Positions 34,441-45,460 of a stretch of DNA of 64,000 bases are shown one piece after another (position 1 is the first letter of the stretch; the number at the start of each line of letters is the position of its first letter). The position numbers and the translations under genes are program-made. The stretch lies in contig NC_090796.1 in assembly GCF_040054535.1 (NCBI RefSeq), positions 17,314,501-17,378,500 on the forward strand, given 5' to 3'. This DNA is from Antennarius striatus. Its lineage: Eukaryota; Chordata; Actinopteri; Lophiiformes; Antennariidae. The notes below the pieces were generated by a model. It was given only the letters and a program-made list of their open reading frames with translations. It was not told the DNA's origin and searched no databases.

Positions 34441-34879
34441 GCTGAAATCAAACAGCGGATGTTTTTATTCCTCAACTCACTACTACAAAATAAAAGCTCC
34501 ATAACATCGGTTTATTAAAAAATGTGTGCATTTAATTAGTTCATTATTAATTAAACGTGGATTATTATTTAAACATACTGTCATTCAAAATTGGCGTATG
34601 TCATTTTTCTAATGTGGTATAGGTGAATATATTCTCTATTCACCATTTCTATTTTTACTGAATATTTATTCGTCAGTTAGCATTTATTTACTTATGCTAA
34701 TAAGTGACAGCGAGCTTCCAATCTCATGTTTAGAACTCTTCATCATGCCGGTGAGGATCCAAAATATATTTAGTGGAGAAATCTTTTTAAAAACATACAA
34801 ATAACATGAACTTATATCGGTACTCTGATAAGCAAACACAGATATATTCTTATTTCGATGACCTAGATTTTCTACGTCA
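34441..34879. other. Intergenic AT-rich sequence between samd8 and vdac2
   Basis: A short AT-rich gap with TTAATTA-type words. No feature recognised. Confidence 0.5.
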
Positions 34880-35069
34880 TTATCCCCGCTATCATTTCAG
34901 ACAGGCAGGAAGTCGACAGCTACATTAGGGGTCCTGCGGCGCCGAGGTCAGGAAAGCGCTTCTTGCAGTTTCTCCTCCACAGTCGTCCTCCACTGGGTAC
35001 TGCCGCATTTATTGCTGAATTTTTCGCCTTTCAAACCGACAACATCAACAACAACAACATAAATACTCG
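34880..35069 (+). promoter_or_regulatory. vdac2: vdac2 promoter/first non-coding exon (probable)
   Basis: A GC-richer block containing GCGGCGCCGAGG-like sequence and then an (AAC)n-rich stretch ends at a good donor (GTGAGT from 35070). The vdac2 coding exon begins after an acceptor 5 bp before its ATG, so a 5' non-coding exon is required, and this is the best candidate. Confidence 0.45.
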
Positions 35070-35920
35070 GTGAGTTAGTTGCTTTGTAGTTATTTAGGCT
35101 TTTAAAATCGTAATTAGTTTGAATTTCGACGACATCGTTGTGGAATTTGTTAGCTAGAAAACGCCCCCAGTCATCCGCGTGTTCAAGCTCCTACAAAACA
35201 CCGGAGCTGGAACCGGGAAGTTTTATGCAAAAAGGTCATGTATGTTTGAAAAGTGAAAATCAAGCTTAACTGAGGTGCTTAACATAACATCCTTCTTCAA
35301 TCAGTAATATTAGCGGTGCTACTGTATAAGGCACACCTTAAATGGCGTTTTGCCACGTACCGTCAAGCTGTTCCTGGTTACTGCCAGCAGATTGAGTTAA
35401 CCCTCGGGTTTAACCTTGACAGTGAGGAGGCGTGACGTCAGAATAGTAGTCATGGAGATTCAAAGGCTGCGGGTGTCTGAGTAAATAAAGTTTTAATCGG
35501 AAACTGGAGGGATTAGTGTGACTTCAAATAAATAGACTGACAATAGCAAATAGCCTGGGATGGTTAAATACACTTCGTTTAAACATGGTGTTAATTCTCA
35601 GGAATGATTCAGAGGTCATGACTCTGGCCCCCTCAGTGGTACAACCAGCTGCAGCCCCGTTTACAGCAGGTGTGGCAGGTTGAGCAACCGATCCCTTCTG
35701 AATGACTTTGAGAAAGTGAAAAGGAATTTTGGAGGATTATGCTCCTCTCCAGAAGGGCAGCACTGTGCATCTGCTATAGGTGATGTCACAGAATGTCTTC
35801 TTAAACGCGTCTCCAATTTCCACACAAATGGTTTCTTCATGTTTCTGTAAATATGCTTTTAACATACATGCGTCTGTCAGGATTTATATGTCCTTAATTT
35901 TGTCCTTCATGACAGGCGAA

Positions 35921-38035
35921 ATGGCTGTTCCTCCGACATACGCAGACCTGGGAAAATCAGCAAATGACATCTTCAATAAGGGATATGGTAACTGGACGCA
36001 AGATAAAAGGCAGTTTTTTAAGTGTGTATTTATTGCCCCGCTGAGGACAGGCCGGCTTCACAGGCCGGAACATCGACGCTCACTGTTTTTGTCTTTTCAG
36101 GTTTTGGGATGGTGAAGCTTGATGTGAAGACAAAGTCTTCCAGCGGTGTGGTGAGCTGAACTCTTATTATTACTATACGTGATGCAGGCTTTAAGTTATC
36201 GCCAGTGTGATGCAAGCTTTCAGTTATTGAGGAACACAGACATCATCTCTCAGTACTCATTTTAATCACTTCCTCAATCCCTTATAACTGATGAAGACAG
36301 GATGAGTCATTCCACAGTTTGCATATTCGAGTTGCTTGTTTCTGTCATGAGTGCTAAATAATCTTCCTGTATAGAAAGCAGTTGTGCATCATCACCCATA
36401 TCTCCTCCAACAAGCCTCCTCTCCCCTCCAGATGCTTAGAAATTAAGAATTGTCATGATGGTAGTGCTTCAGTTGATTTATTGATCACTGGTGGGAAGAG
36501 AGAGGAGAAACTGACAAATGAACATTGAAGCTTACAAAAGTCACTATAAATATTAACTTGTGTCTGACTGATTTTTTTCCTTTTCTGTTCACTCCAGGAG
36601 TTTAAAACATCCGGCTTATCAAACATGGACACCAGCAAGGTCACCGGATCCCTAGAGACCAAGTACAAGTGGTCTGAGTACGGGCTGACGTTCACTGAGA
36701 AGTGGACCACGGAAAACACACTGGGAACAGAAGTTTGTGTGGAGGACCAGGTAAAGACAAAACTCTGCTCATCATCCTGTTACTGAAACTCTCTAAATAA
36801 ACTGGGACTGATGGAATGGTTCTCTTTAGATCACTAAAGGCCTGAAACTTACGTTTGACACCACGTTTTCACCGAATACCGGGTGAGCCGGTTGATACAT
36901 CACTTTAAAATCTAGACCAGCTTTCATGTAGAGATCTGCTCTAAACTCGGTTTCCTGTGTTAATTTCACAGCAAGAAAAGCGGCAGGGTGAAGACGGCCT
37001 ATAAAAGGGAGTACCTGAACGCCGGGGTTGATGTAGACTTTGATTTTGCTGGTCCGACTATTCACGGAGCGGCGGTCGCCGGCTACGAGGGCTGGCTGGC
37101 CGGATACCAGATGTCCTTCGACTCGGCCAAATCCAAGATGAACAAGAGCAACTTTGCTGTCGGATACAAGACCGGAGACTTCCAGCTGCACACCAACATG
37201 TAGGTTTGCACTTAATTTAAGGAAACAACACCGGGTTATTTTGTGAAGAAAGAAAAGTATGCAGCATTTTGACTTGACTGCAGCTCTCAGTTTATCCCCA
37301 GTGTACATGTCTTTTTATAGCAGTGGGTTATTTTAATTAGTTTAACTAGGGAGATGTTATTTGTGATTAGCTGGCATGATGGCTTAAGCCTAAAAAAATT
37401 ATTTGTTCAGAATCAGAAAAGTCTGCCAAGCGTATCCAAGTCTTGGTTGTCAGCAATAATCAGGAAATTTTTTGTCAGGCGACATAAAAACTTTTTTCTT
37501 TCATCTCAGAAATAATGGTTCAGATTTCGGTGGTTCCATCTACCAGAAGGTTAACGACAATCTGGAGACCGCTGTGAATGTTTCATGGACATCAGGCAGC
37601 AACAGCACCCAGTTTGGAATTGCTGCCAAATACCAGTTAGACCCCAGTGCCTCCATATCAGTGAGTACCTCTGAGGACAATCTAAACCGTGTTTGTGTGT
37701 TGAGGGCTTAGTCTTTATGGAGACGTTTTCAGAACATACAACTTGTGTCATGTAATAGGTGATAAATAATAATGTCTCTATACCTTTTCTCCAGGCTAAG
37801 GTGAATAATTCCAGCCTGGTTGGAATTGGATACACCCAGTCCCTCCGGCCTGGTAAGAACCACCTGTAGCCTCTTGTACGAATGTGAGATGACAACACTG
37901 CGCCTGCTTTTAGCTATCTTTCATGTATGCGTCTACATTCCAGGTATGAAAATAATCCTCTCTGCCCTGGTTGATGGGAAGAATATCAATGCCGGTGGTC
38001 ACAAGCTGGGTCTGGGCCTGGAACTGGAGGCGTGA
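35921..38035 (+). CDS. vdac2: Voltage-dependent anion channel 2 (mitochondrial porin)
   Basis: 19-stranded beta-barrel channel of the mitochondrial outer membrane that exchanges ATP/ADP and other metabolites; VDAC2 also binds BAK. Coding exons 35921-35987, 36101-36150, 36598-36750, 36830-36882, 36972-37199, 37510-37660, 37795-37852 and 37944-38035 give exactly 283 aa, the standard porin length, without the N-terminal extension of mammalian VDAC2. Seen: N-terminal helix [28 protein letters not shown] with the membrane-facing Glu73, the GLK nucleotide motif in [18 protein letters not shown], the [10 protein letters not shown] strand, [19 protein letters not shown] and [20 protein letters not shown]2 rather than VDAC1/3 is chosen from sequence and synteny. 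The gene is convergent with comtd1. Confidence 0.96.
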
Positions 38036-38625
38036 GGATCCGCTATGCCGTTAGCTTAATATCAGCTGACTCTGACCCCGGGTGTTCCTGTCTGGTCAGT
38101 AGGAGATATTTTAAACTGAAGACGCCAAAAATGACAAAGCCAGATGAGACAGAAATCTTTCCAGCAGCTTCCTCTTCATCACGGTCACAATCTCCTTCCC
38201 TCTGCTAGAAAACGGTCCTCCAGTGGTTGCACCACATCCACCAAACCAAACCTTCATATCTTGCTGTGTGAAATGTAGAATGTACATCTGAGCATTACTT
38301 TGCACAGTAGATTAAACCTTTATTTAAGATCTTTCTACTTAGTTTCATCTGAACACTTGTGATAGTGGTGTTCTGCCTGATGGACGTTCCTGCAACACAA
38401 CATGCTGATCAAAATAAACAGCAACACATTGCCAGATATTCACTTTACTATAGGATTAGTTGTACCTTTTGACAGATCTGAGACTTCCTCTCCCTTGTAT
38501 ATCTGCTTCTAAAGCTGTAAGATCATTTGAACAAATATTTTTTCCCATGTGGAAGAATCACCACTTTTCTTACCATTTATGAAGACTCATAGTAATTGGG
38601 AAGCCGTGTGTGTTGGCATGTTGCA

Positions 38626-38631
38626 AATAAA
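38626..38631 (+). terminator. vdac2: AATAAA polyadenylation signal of vdac2
   Basis: A canonical hexamer 591 bp after the vdac2 stop, followed by GT/T-rich sequence. Confidence 0.6.
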
Positions 38632-38709
38632 GTCCTGAAATCAACAGTCTTCCTTTGCCCAGTTGGATTTCATTAAATGATGCACTACTACACCAAATGC
38701 ATGAATTGT

Positions 38710-38715
38710 TTTATT
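38710..38715 (-). terminator. comtd1: AATAAA polyadenylation signal of comtd1
   Basis: TTTATT on the plus strand lies 131 bp past the comtd1 stop codon. It is only about 80 bp from the vdac2 signal, so the two convergent mRNAs nearly touch. Confidence 0.5.
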
Positions 38716-38845
38716 TAAACAAATAGTCACTATTTCGAATGTTATTGGAACCTGTAATTCAGGTTGTACATTATTTAAAGCGATCTGTGGTAATACTTTT
38801 GCCTCCTAGTCTCTTAAACAGTTCATGAAGCTACACTCGTCAGCC

Positions 38846-41800
38846 CTACAGCTTGAATGCCAGCGTGAGCCCGTCTGCCACCATAAGCATGCTCAGGTTG
38901 ATTCGGATGTCTTTGTGCAGCTTCTTGTTCAGCTTGTCCAGCGCTATGGTGTCTTCGTCATCAGGCGCTGGATCCAGCACCTTCCCGCCCCACAGTACCT
39001 GTGAGATCAGACAACAAAGACAAAGGTTCAGCTTCTTTGAAGATCCCACTACGGCAGAATACGTGTCTTGAGCCCTCACATTATCGATGGCAATGATGCC
39101 CCCTTTCCTCAACAGCAACAGAGACTTTTCATAGTAGGCGTCAACGTTGACTTTGTCTGCGTCGATGAAGACAAAATCAAATGTTTCTGCCTGTCCATCA
39201 GCCAAGAAGTCATCTAAAAATATAAAATTGTTGTTATACATAATATATCAACATTTATCTGGTGGTCAAGTGTTCCCACTATGCAATATAAACAAACCCC
39301 ATGATTTTGCATGTCTAATGTGGACCTTCCAAGAGGTATCAAGTTGATACCTAATTTTTTAATGATGATTCACATGATTCCTAGATTTAAAGTATTTTCA
39401 TGACTTCAATTTACGGAGAAGCAAATAATCCTTCCTGAAAACATTTTAAACATCCATCATTTTAAACAAGTGAATATCTAATTTTTGATTAAAATAACCT
39501 AAAAATTGCAATGAATATTTTAAATTCAAACTTTGTTAATTTGTTTGTTTTGAAAGCGTAATATCTCTCAAAAAAGAGAACTACAGAGAACTACTATGTA
39601 ATTTCCCTTGCGGATAAATAAAGTATACTTCTTCTTCTACAGTATAAAAAATCCCGTTACCTCTACGTTCGTGACGTCACGGTTCGACGTCACGCTCGCG
39701 CCAGTGTCTCGCGTCGGTTCTGATTGAGTTCGCCTAGCGGAAGTACCGGAAAACGTTTGTGGGCCAAAACCAATTTAGACGGAATTCAACCCAAAGTTTT
39801 CAGTGAAAAGTGAATGAATTCCCGGCGGAACGACCGGAACTGGTACAGAATTTTCTTTCTATTAGCTTCCTGCATCTTATTCAATTAGCTAATGCTAGCT
39901 GTCGGACAGCTAAATGAACGGGTTTAGCTAACACGTAGCCGTTAGCTAACTTGTTGCTTCATTGCTTACGTGTAATGGAAGGCCTTGTTTTATAGTTCGC
40001 TCAAATAACCAATTACCAATACAATACCTTTTTAAATATCAAGTACTTTGTCAGTTTAAGTACATTTTCTGATAACCATTTTTAACATCTATAAAATCAC
40101 AGCTACAAATTTAAATAATACTAGTAAAAAACCAACATATTTCTAATCTAAATTAATATTAAACTTATAGTTAAAATACTGTAGTTTTACATCACTTTCC
40201 CGGATACGTCTGTTAAAATAATCCCACCACTAGATGTCGCACTGGATCACAGCTCGAGAAACCACAGCCGTCCCGTAACACTAACAGAACCCAGTCCACG
40301 TCCCGATCCGTCCCAGTTTTTCCATCTTTCCTTTATTATTCACATCAGGAAGATAACGTGGGTCTCAGGATAATACGTGTTTTTGGACTGTAAGAGGGAC
40401 CTGGATGGAATATGCTCACAGTAGAAGAAGAAGAAGAAGAAGTACACTTTATTAATCCCCGCAGGGAAATTACACAGTAGATAGATGATTTAGATTTTTC
40501 TTTTGCTGCTGGACTCCAGATCACCCCCCCCCCCATACACACACCCCCACAAAACAATATGCAGTTACAGAAAGCAGCCGGATGGATTCTTCCATTATTA
40601 GTTCAAGGGTTAACATGATTTTCTACTTCCTACCAAACATGGAAGTGAAAGAGATGTATTACTCTACCGAGAGTTTTCAGTGCTGGCTGCAGGCGTAAAT
40701 CAATTTTATTTTCAACTCCAGCCTGTAAACAAAGAGAAACATGTAAATGTTAATTTTCTCATATTTCAAATCCCATGGGAACATTGGTGTAGAACGGCAT
40801 TAGCATGTGATGTGCATGCATGTTAGTGTGTATATTTCGTTCTTATCCTCTTTTCATAGCTATCGACATTAACCTGGGTGGAGTTATCTGGACTATGATC
40901 AGACATGATACACTGATATCACCTTGAATGTGGCCGATTTGTACTATAGTGTTTGGATGCATTTTGTTGGAGTACCTAGACATGTTGCTTGTGCTCACCT
41001 TTTGAATTCCAGTTGCATTTTTTAAACTCTTGAAATTATAGTCTCTTTATTGCAGGGTAAACAAAGGTTCCCACACACTGAACATGCCACTGGTTTGCCT
41101 GAGGATGAAGTTGTGTTTGCATGCTGTATTACTGGGCTTGCACTAGGAGGTAGTATGTAAGGGGGGTAGTATTCAAAAAGCTACATTCTGTGTCCAAGAC
41201 AGTGGCGCAGTGCGCGGACGACCGACACCCGTTTCGGGGGGCGTGGGGGGGCACCCCCCCCTGGGGGAGGCCCCCCGGGAAATGTTTTAGAAAATGGGGT
41301 TGTTTTCCTGTATTCTGGTACATTCTGAGGACAAAATCTTCTGTTCAGTTTACCTACAAAAATACACTAAAGTCAACAGTTGAAGCTGAACTATCTTTAT
41401 TTCTGTCCTACTTTATGCAGGAATGAATTTGAGATTCAACAATAGAAAACTTGCATTCACTATGTGAAGATAGTCATACAAAATATTACTCAATGTTTAC
41501 TTGTAAGTTTTACTTAGACTAGAAGACATTTGAACTTTGACCACCACCAACACCATTGGTATGCTATAGTTTATTTTTTTTAAATTCAACAACATGATTT
41601 TTCATTTCAATTTAAAAAGGCATATAAAATATCAAGCGAGGTGAATACACATTTACACCATCGCTGGTTATTCCTGCCGGTCATAGGGAACAAAAGTCTA
41701 AGACTACAAACAAGTATTGATAATATCTTTCATTTACCTTCTGATCGGTCTGTCACCACTCCTCCCCCCTCCCAGCATTCACCATTTGTTTATTAATGAG

Positions 41801-43893
41801 GACTTTACTGTCACAAACTCTACTATAAAACACTGGATTCTCTTGATCATTTGTCCTCGCCTTGTTGTACACAAATTCGCGGGTTCAGCTTGTAAAAAAA
41901 CTATTTTGTTTTTCAATGGACGTGAGGAGGTCATGACCCGAGTGCATATTTAATGATCGGGAGCGTTCGGGTCACTTCGGCTATTTCCGTTGGCATGCTA
42001 CGGCTAAATTCCGTCTGCATGCGGAAACAGCGCCGCGAGCGCCGCACGCTAGCAGAAATAGCGGCGCGAGCGGCGCACACTAGCTGACATAGCGGCGCGA
42101 GCACCGCTCGCTAGCGGAAATAGCGGCGCGAGCGCCGCTCGCTAGCGGAAATAGCGAGCGCCCCTAGCGAGCAACAAAGTTTTAGCCTTTTTTCCGTAAA
42201 AATAAGAACGCCACTGTGGCTACACAGTTTAAAAACCTTGTAGCCAATCTGGAATTTACTTCGCCTATGGCGAAGTGGCGAATGGCTAGCGCAAGCCCAG
42301 TATTAGCAAACCTTTGTTTGTGTTTCACACGCAGACTGAAGAGAACGATGCCAAGCAAAATAATGCATTTGTTACCTGTGGCATATGGAAATCCTCTGCT
42401 CTTTACAGCTTAGAATGTGACAGAATTATGAACAAAATAAGGAACCCCATCATAAATCAACAAAATTAAAGAAGAAAAAAACACAGGGATGAACGTACCT
42501 CTTTCCAGAAAGGCTTGGCCATGTTGGTGTAGGTTTCGCTGATATCGCATGCAACCAGGACTCCATCATCTGGCAAAGCCAGAGCCATGTTCAGCGTGTT
42601 GTATCCTGTGTATACTCCTACAGCAGAGGGAAGCGAAAGGAGCATGATCAACATGATAGCAAATGTCAAACGGACCCTGAAGAGTCATTCTGAATGATAT
42701 ATTAAGTTATTTTCACCTAGGTTTTAGTGGGTATATCATCTACTTACTTTACCTCATATTTTTGACTTCAGCTGCTCATGTAATTGTTTTTTTTTTAACC
42801 TACATCATGTTAATATTAGAAAATTTAATGATCACATTGTTGTTTTGTACAACAATGATTTAGTTTTACTCTATATGTGTGTAGTTCTGACCTTGTATTA
42901 CTGCAACAACTGAACTTAAACAAAAGGACAAATGGACATCTGGATTTGTCGCAGGAGGTTGCGGCCCCTTACCGATCTCTATTGCTTTCTTGGCTTTTAT
43001 CAGTTTGGCCAGATTGACCATGAACTGTGACTGCTCAGAGGAGACCATCATGCTGTTGTGACAGTATTCCATTGTCATCTGAAAGCAAAGCAAACATGTT
43101 TAATGAAGTTGTGCAGATGCACAGTGCAGAATGACAGATCCTCAGACGTCCTTACCATCCTAACTTTTTTGAGGATGGGATGCTCCCTCATGGAGTTATT
43201 CAGGACATACTGCAACAGCGGGTTGACCTTTGTGCTGTGACTTTTGCCGATGTTCATTCTGGAAGATTTCTTTTTCCCTGAGGGTGAAAATGAACTGTGA
43301 AAAACTTTGACGCTAACACCCAGTTACTACTTGAGACAGCGCCTTTAGTACGTGGTGCTGGTATCAGTTTGGACGGTCTCCTTCCAACTGATGCACTGAG
43401 TGGTTCATAAAAAAATGTTCATAAAACGTCAGTCTTTCAAAACACTGAAGGCCGAGGGCTCGATGATATTTATAAAAATCAATTAAGTTGATGAGAAACA
43501 AGTTTAGATTTATTGTCCTTGCTCATCTTTAAATTAGATTACATTTAAAAAGAGGATCAACAAACGATAATTTGTGTTATTGTTGTTGTTAATAATAATA
43601 TAATAATAATAACAATAGTCATAGTCATCTCTTTTGGCTCAAAATAAAAAACCAATATACTAACATAACGGTTTTCATAAAACTAATAATAACTACCTTA
43701 TGTGATCGAATCTCCGAGCGAGATACTACGTGACTGAAGTCGGTCGCTACAGACTGGATCGTGACGTAACGACGTTCTCAACGGCTGATCTTTTATAAAT
43801 GAAGAAATTACCTAAGATGTAACCGACGACAAAAACTAGTCCCAGCGTGATGGATCCGACCAGAGCCTCTCTGGAAATGCTCCGAAAACTCAT
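38846..43893 (-). CDS. comtd1: Catechol O-methyltransferase domain-containing protein 1
   Basis: Class I SAM-dependent, metal-dependent O-methyltransferase with an N-terminal membrane anchor; substrate not established from sequence. Seven exons: 43893-43812, 43277-43156, 43078-42973, 42617-42499, 40722-40668, 39213-39080 and 38998-38846, encoding 256 aa. A single hydrophobic segment [14 protein letters not shown] lies near residue 13. Motifs: [30 protein letters not shown], the SAM loop [28 protein letters not shown], the 18-residue exon [18 protein letters not shown], the metal site VFIDADK...[13 protein letters not shown] and [13 protein letters not shown], and end GLTLAFKL. Phases agree across all seven exons. 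An in-frame Met at 43935 could add 14 residues, but the start used sits next to the anchor. Introns carry repeats and a DNA-transposon-like insertion. Synteny supports the identification. Confidence 0.93.
39590..39645 (+). mobile_element. LINE/SINE-type 3' tail fragment
   Basis: ATTTCCCTTGCGGATAAATA followed by AAGT and a CTTCTT run is a terminal sequence widespread in fish L2/CR1-like LINEs and the SINEs that share their tails. Only the tail remains. Confidence 0.5.
39650..39860. promoter_or_regulatory. CpG-rich block with two CRE motifs inside a comtd1 intron
   Basis: A perfect GTGACGTCAC palindrome lies at 39671-39680 and a second GACGTCAC at 39686-39693, followed by GC-rich sequence with TCTCGCG and GCGGAAGT/CCGGAA (ETS-like) words. 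This resembles a housekeeping-type promoter more than an intron. No coding exon is seen downstream on either strand, and no known gene is expected here. Confidence 0.35.
40415..40478 (-). mobile_element. LINE/SINE-type 3' tail fragment, reverse orientation
   Basis: GAAGAAGAAG followed by ACTTTATTAATCCCCGCAGG and GAAATTAC is the reverse complement of the same fish tail type seen at 39590. It carries a (GAA)n end. Confidence 0.55.
41200..42216. mobile_element. Non-autonomous DNA transposon-like element, possibly hAT
   Basis: A perfect 8-bp inverted terminus is present: CAGTGGCG at 41200-41207 and CGCCACTG at 42209-42216. The left end continues into G/C-run sequence (CCCCCCCTGGGGGAGG near 41260), a pattern often seen next to CAGTGGCG-type hAT termini. 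No transposase frame is present. An expected 8-bp target duplication is not visible (left GTCCAAGA, right TGGCTACA), so the exact ends or family may be wrong. It lies in the intron between comtd1 exons 4 and 5. Confidence 0.45.
42025..42165. repeat. 31-bp GC-rich tandem repeat
   Basis: Four to five diverging copies of a 31-bp unit around GCTAGCGGAAATAGCGGCGC followed by GAGCGCCGCTC. The units are internally palindromic (GCGGCGCGAGCGCCGC). They are subterminal within the transposon-like element at 41200-42216. Confidence 0.75.
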
Positions 43894-44340
43894 TTTAACC
43901 TCCACTCTCACGTAAATAAGATGACGCAAAGTCACGCTCTTCCTCGTTGGATCGGAGCTGTACCGTAAAGACGCTAATAGACGCGTCGGTGCCGTTCGGG
44001 GTCAGCGGCGTGTCGTCAGGACGCCTGACTGTACGCGCGAGCACGACCGCTGTCGCGAGACTGCTGGGGATGTTCATCATAAAGAATAAACTGAAAAACA
44101 ATGACGTTTCAAATGATAGGGCTGGTGACGTAAAACCTGTGTTCATAATATCCAACGGAGAGGACAACCGCCCAATAAATTCATTTTAGTGCTGGAACAT
44201 TTGAAACACGCAAAACTCACCGCAAAGATGTTTTCAACGATTACGGTGTGAGAGCGAAACCGTGACTTACAGAACGAGTCGTGTCACATGACCCGGTCTC
44301 ATGACAGACGATGAACACGCCCACATGTTTGTGTCACGGC
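43894..44340 (-). promoter_or_regulatory. comtd1: comtd1 promoter region (probable)
   Basis: CpG-bearing sequence upstream of the comtd1 start contains TGACGTAA at 44126-44133, TGACGTTT at 44102 and a GTCACATGAC E-box near 44281, typical of housekeeping promoters. The transcription start is not determinable. Confidence 0.4.
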
Positions 44341-44379
44341 CGGAAGTTTATGACTTTTTTACCAAAAGGCGGTTAGGGT

Positions 44380-44640
44380 GGGTTTGTGTATATGTGTTTA
44401 TATGTATATGCATATGTAAAAAAAATTAAATATATAATATTTGTATACAATATACACACATATATATATGAGTTGGTGTAAATATATGCGTGTATATATC
44501 AGAATGAGTCTTTATAAATATGTATATATAAATATGTATATGTATATATACATATTTATATGTGTACATACACATATATGTGTGCATATACTGCATGTGT
44601 ATATATTTTTTATTTTATTTTGTACGTTCAAAGTTATACT
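44380..44640. repeat. TATA/TG-rich low-complexity sequence
   Basis: Long stretches of (TATA), TATG and CATATA words, AT-rich and internally repetitive. The frames through it encode only Tyr/Ile/Met-rich nonsense. Confidence 0.85.
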
Positions 44641-44754
44641 GTACAGTATATAGTTATATAGATTTATATATGCCTACTTAATTTAGGACATGGTGTTGTA
44701 ACATTGTATATGTTTAATGATGGCACATTGATTGCAAGGGTATGAGAGAACATA

Positions 44755-45065
44755 CATCCATCCTTTTTCTTGTAGATGAAACAACTTTAATCATCTTGTC
44801 TATGGCTGCTTTACTGCTTTGCGGGTCACGGAGGTTGCTGGAGCCTATCCCCACTGACTACAGGTAAGAGGTGGGCTCATGAAGCGTTGCCACTGCATCA
44901 CATAGCCACATGAAAGACAAACACTCACGCACACACTCACACCTACGGACACTTTTTATTAGATTATGATCAAACCTCCTAAATTGCATGTTTTATGGAG
45001 GTGTGAGGAAGCTGGAGAACCAAGGGAGAACCCACACAGACACGGGATAACATACAAACTGTGTA
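44755..45065 (+). mobile_element. Degraded common teleost interspersed repeat
   Basis: It matches in order the well-known fish repeat with CGGGTCACGGAGG, CTGGAGCCTATCCC, ACACACTCACACCTACGGAC, TTGCATGTTTT, GAGGAAGCTGGAGAACC and ACCCACACAGACACGGGATA. Many substitutions indicate an old copy. The family was recognised from memory and its class is not certain. Confidence 0.65.
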
Positions 45066-45279
45066 CCAGTGTACATATCTGTAATTTACTTAAACTCAAT
45101 TTGAAGATGGGGTTTTATTTTAGGAATAAATTGTTTTACATTCCCTGCAAAGAACACAATTGTGGAAGCCACTTTTCTATGTGTGATTGATTATGATATT
45201 ATAGTATGTTTGCATGCAGCATCTTCATGCTTCTCTACATATCATTTCCAATGCAAAATCTCTCAATCACTGCTGCATT

Positions 45280-45460
45280 CTTTTTGATTAGGTTGGTTTG
45301 GACATCACAAAACATTTGTAGACCGCACTGGTTAATCTGTAAAGCTCTGCTGGGTAAACTCCCAGAATACCTCAACAGTGTTCTTTCTATCTTGTGAAAG
45401 AGATTGCTAATCTCAGTGGAACTTCCTGGTTAAATAAGGCATGAATAATTACTAATAATA
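45280..45460 (+). mobile_element. Degraded LINE 3' end
   Basis: A short frame encodes ICKALLGKLPEYLNSVLS, like the C-terminal end of fish non-LTR retrotransposon polyproteins (ALLGKLPxYL). It is followed by a TGGAACTTCCTGGTTAAATA tail typical of such elements. Confidence 0.5.

Noticed and set aside
35320-35345. Short TATAAGGCACACCTTAAA match resembling the transposon termini at 60.5 kb
   Set aside because: Only about 20 bases resemble the terminus and no partner inverted end was found, so it may be coincidence.
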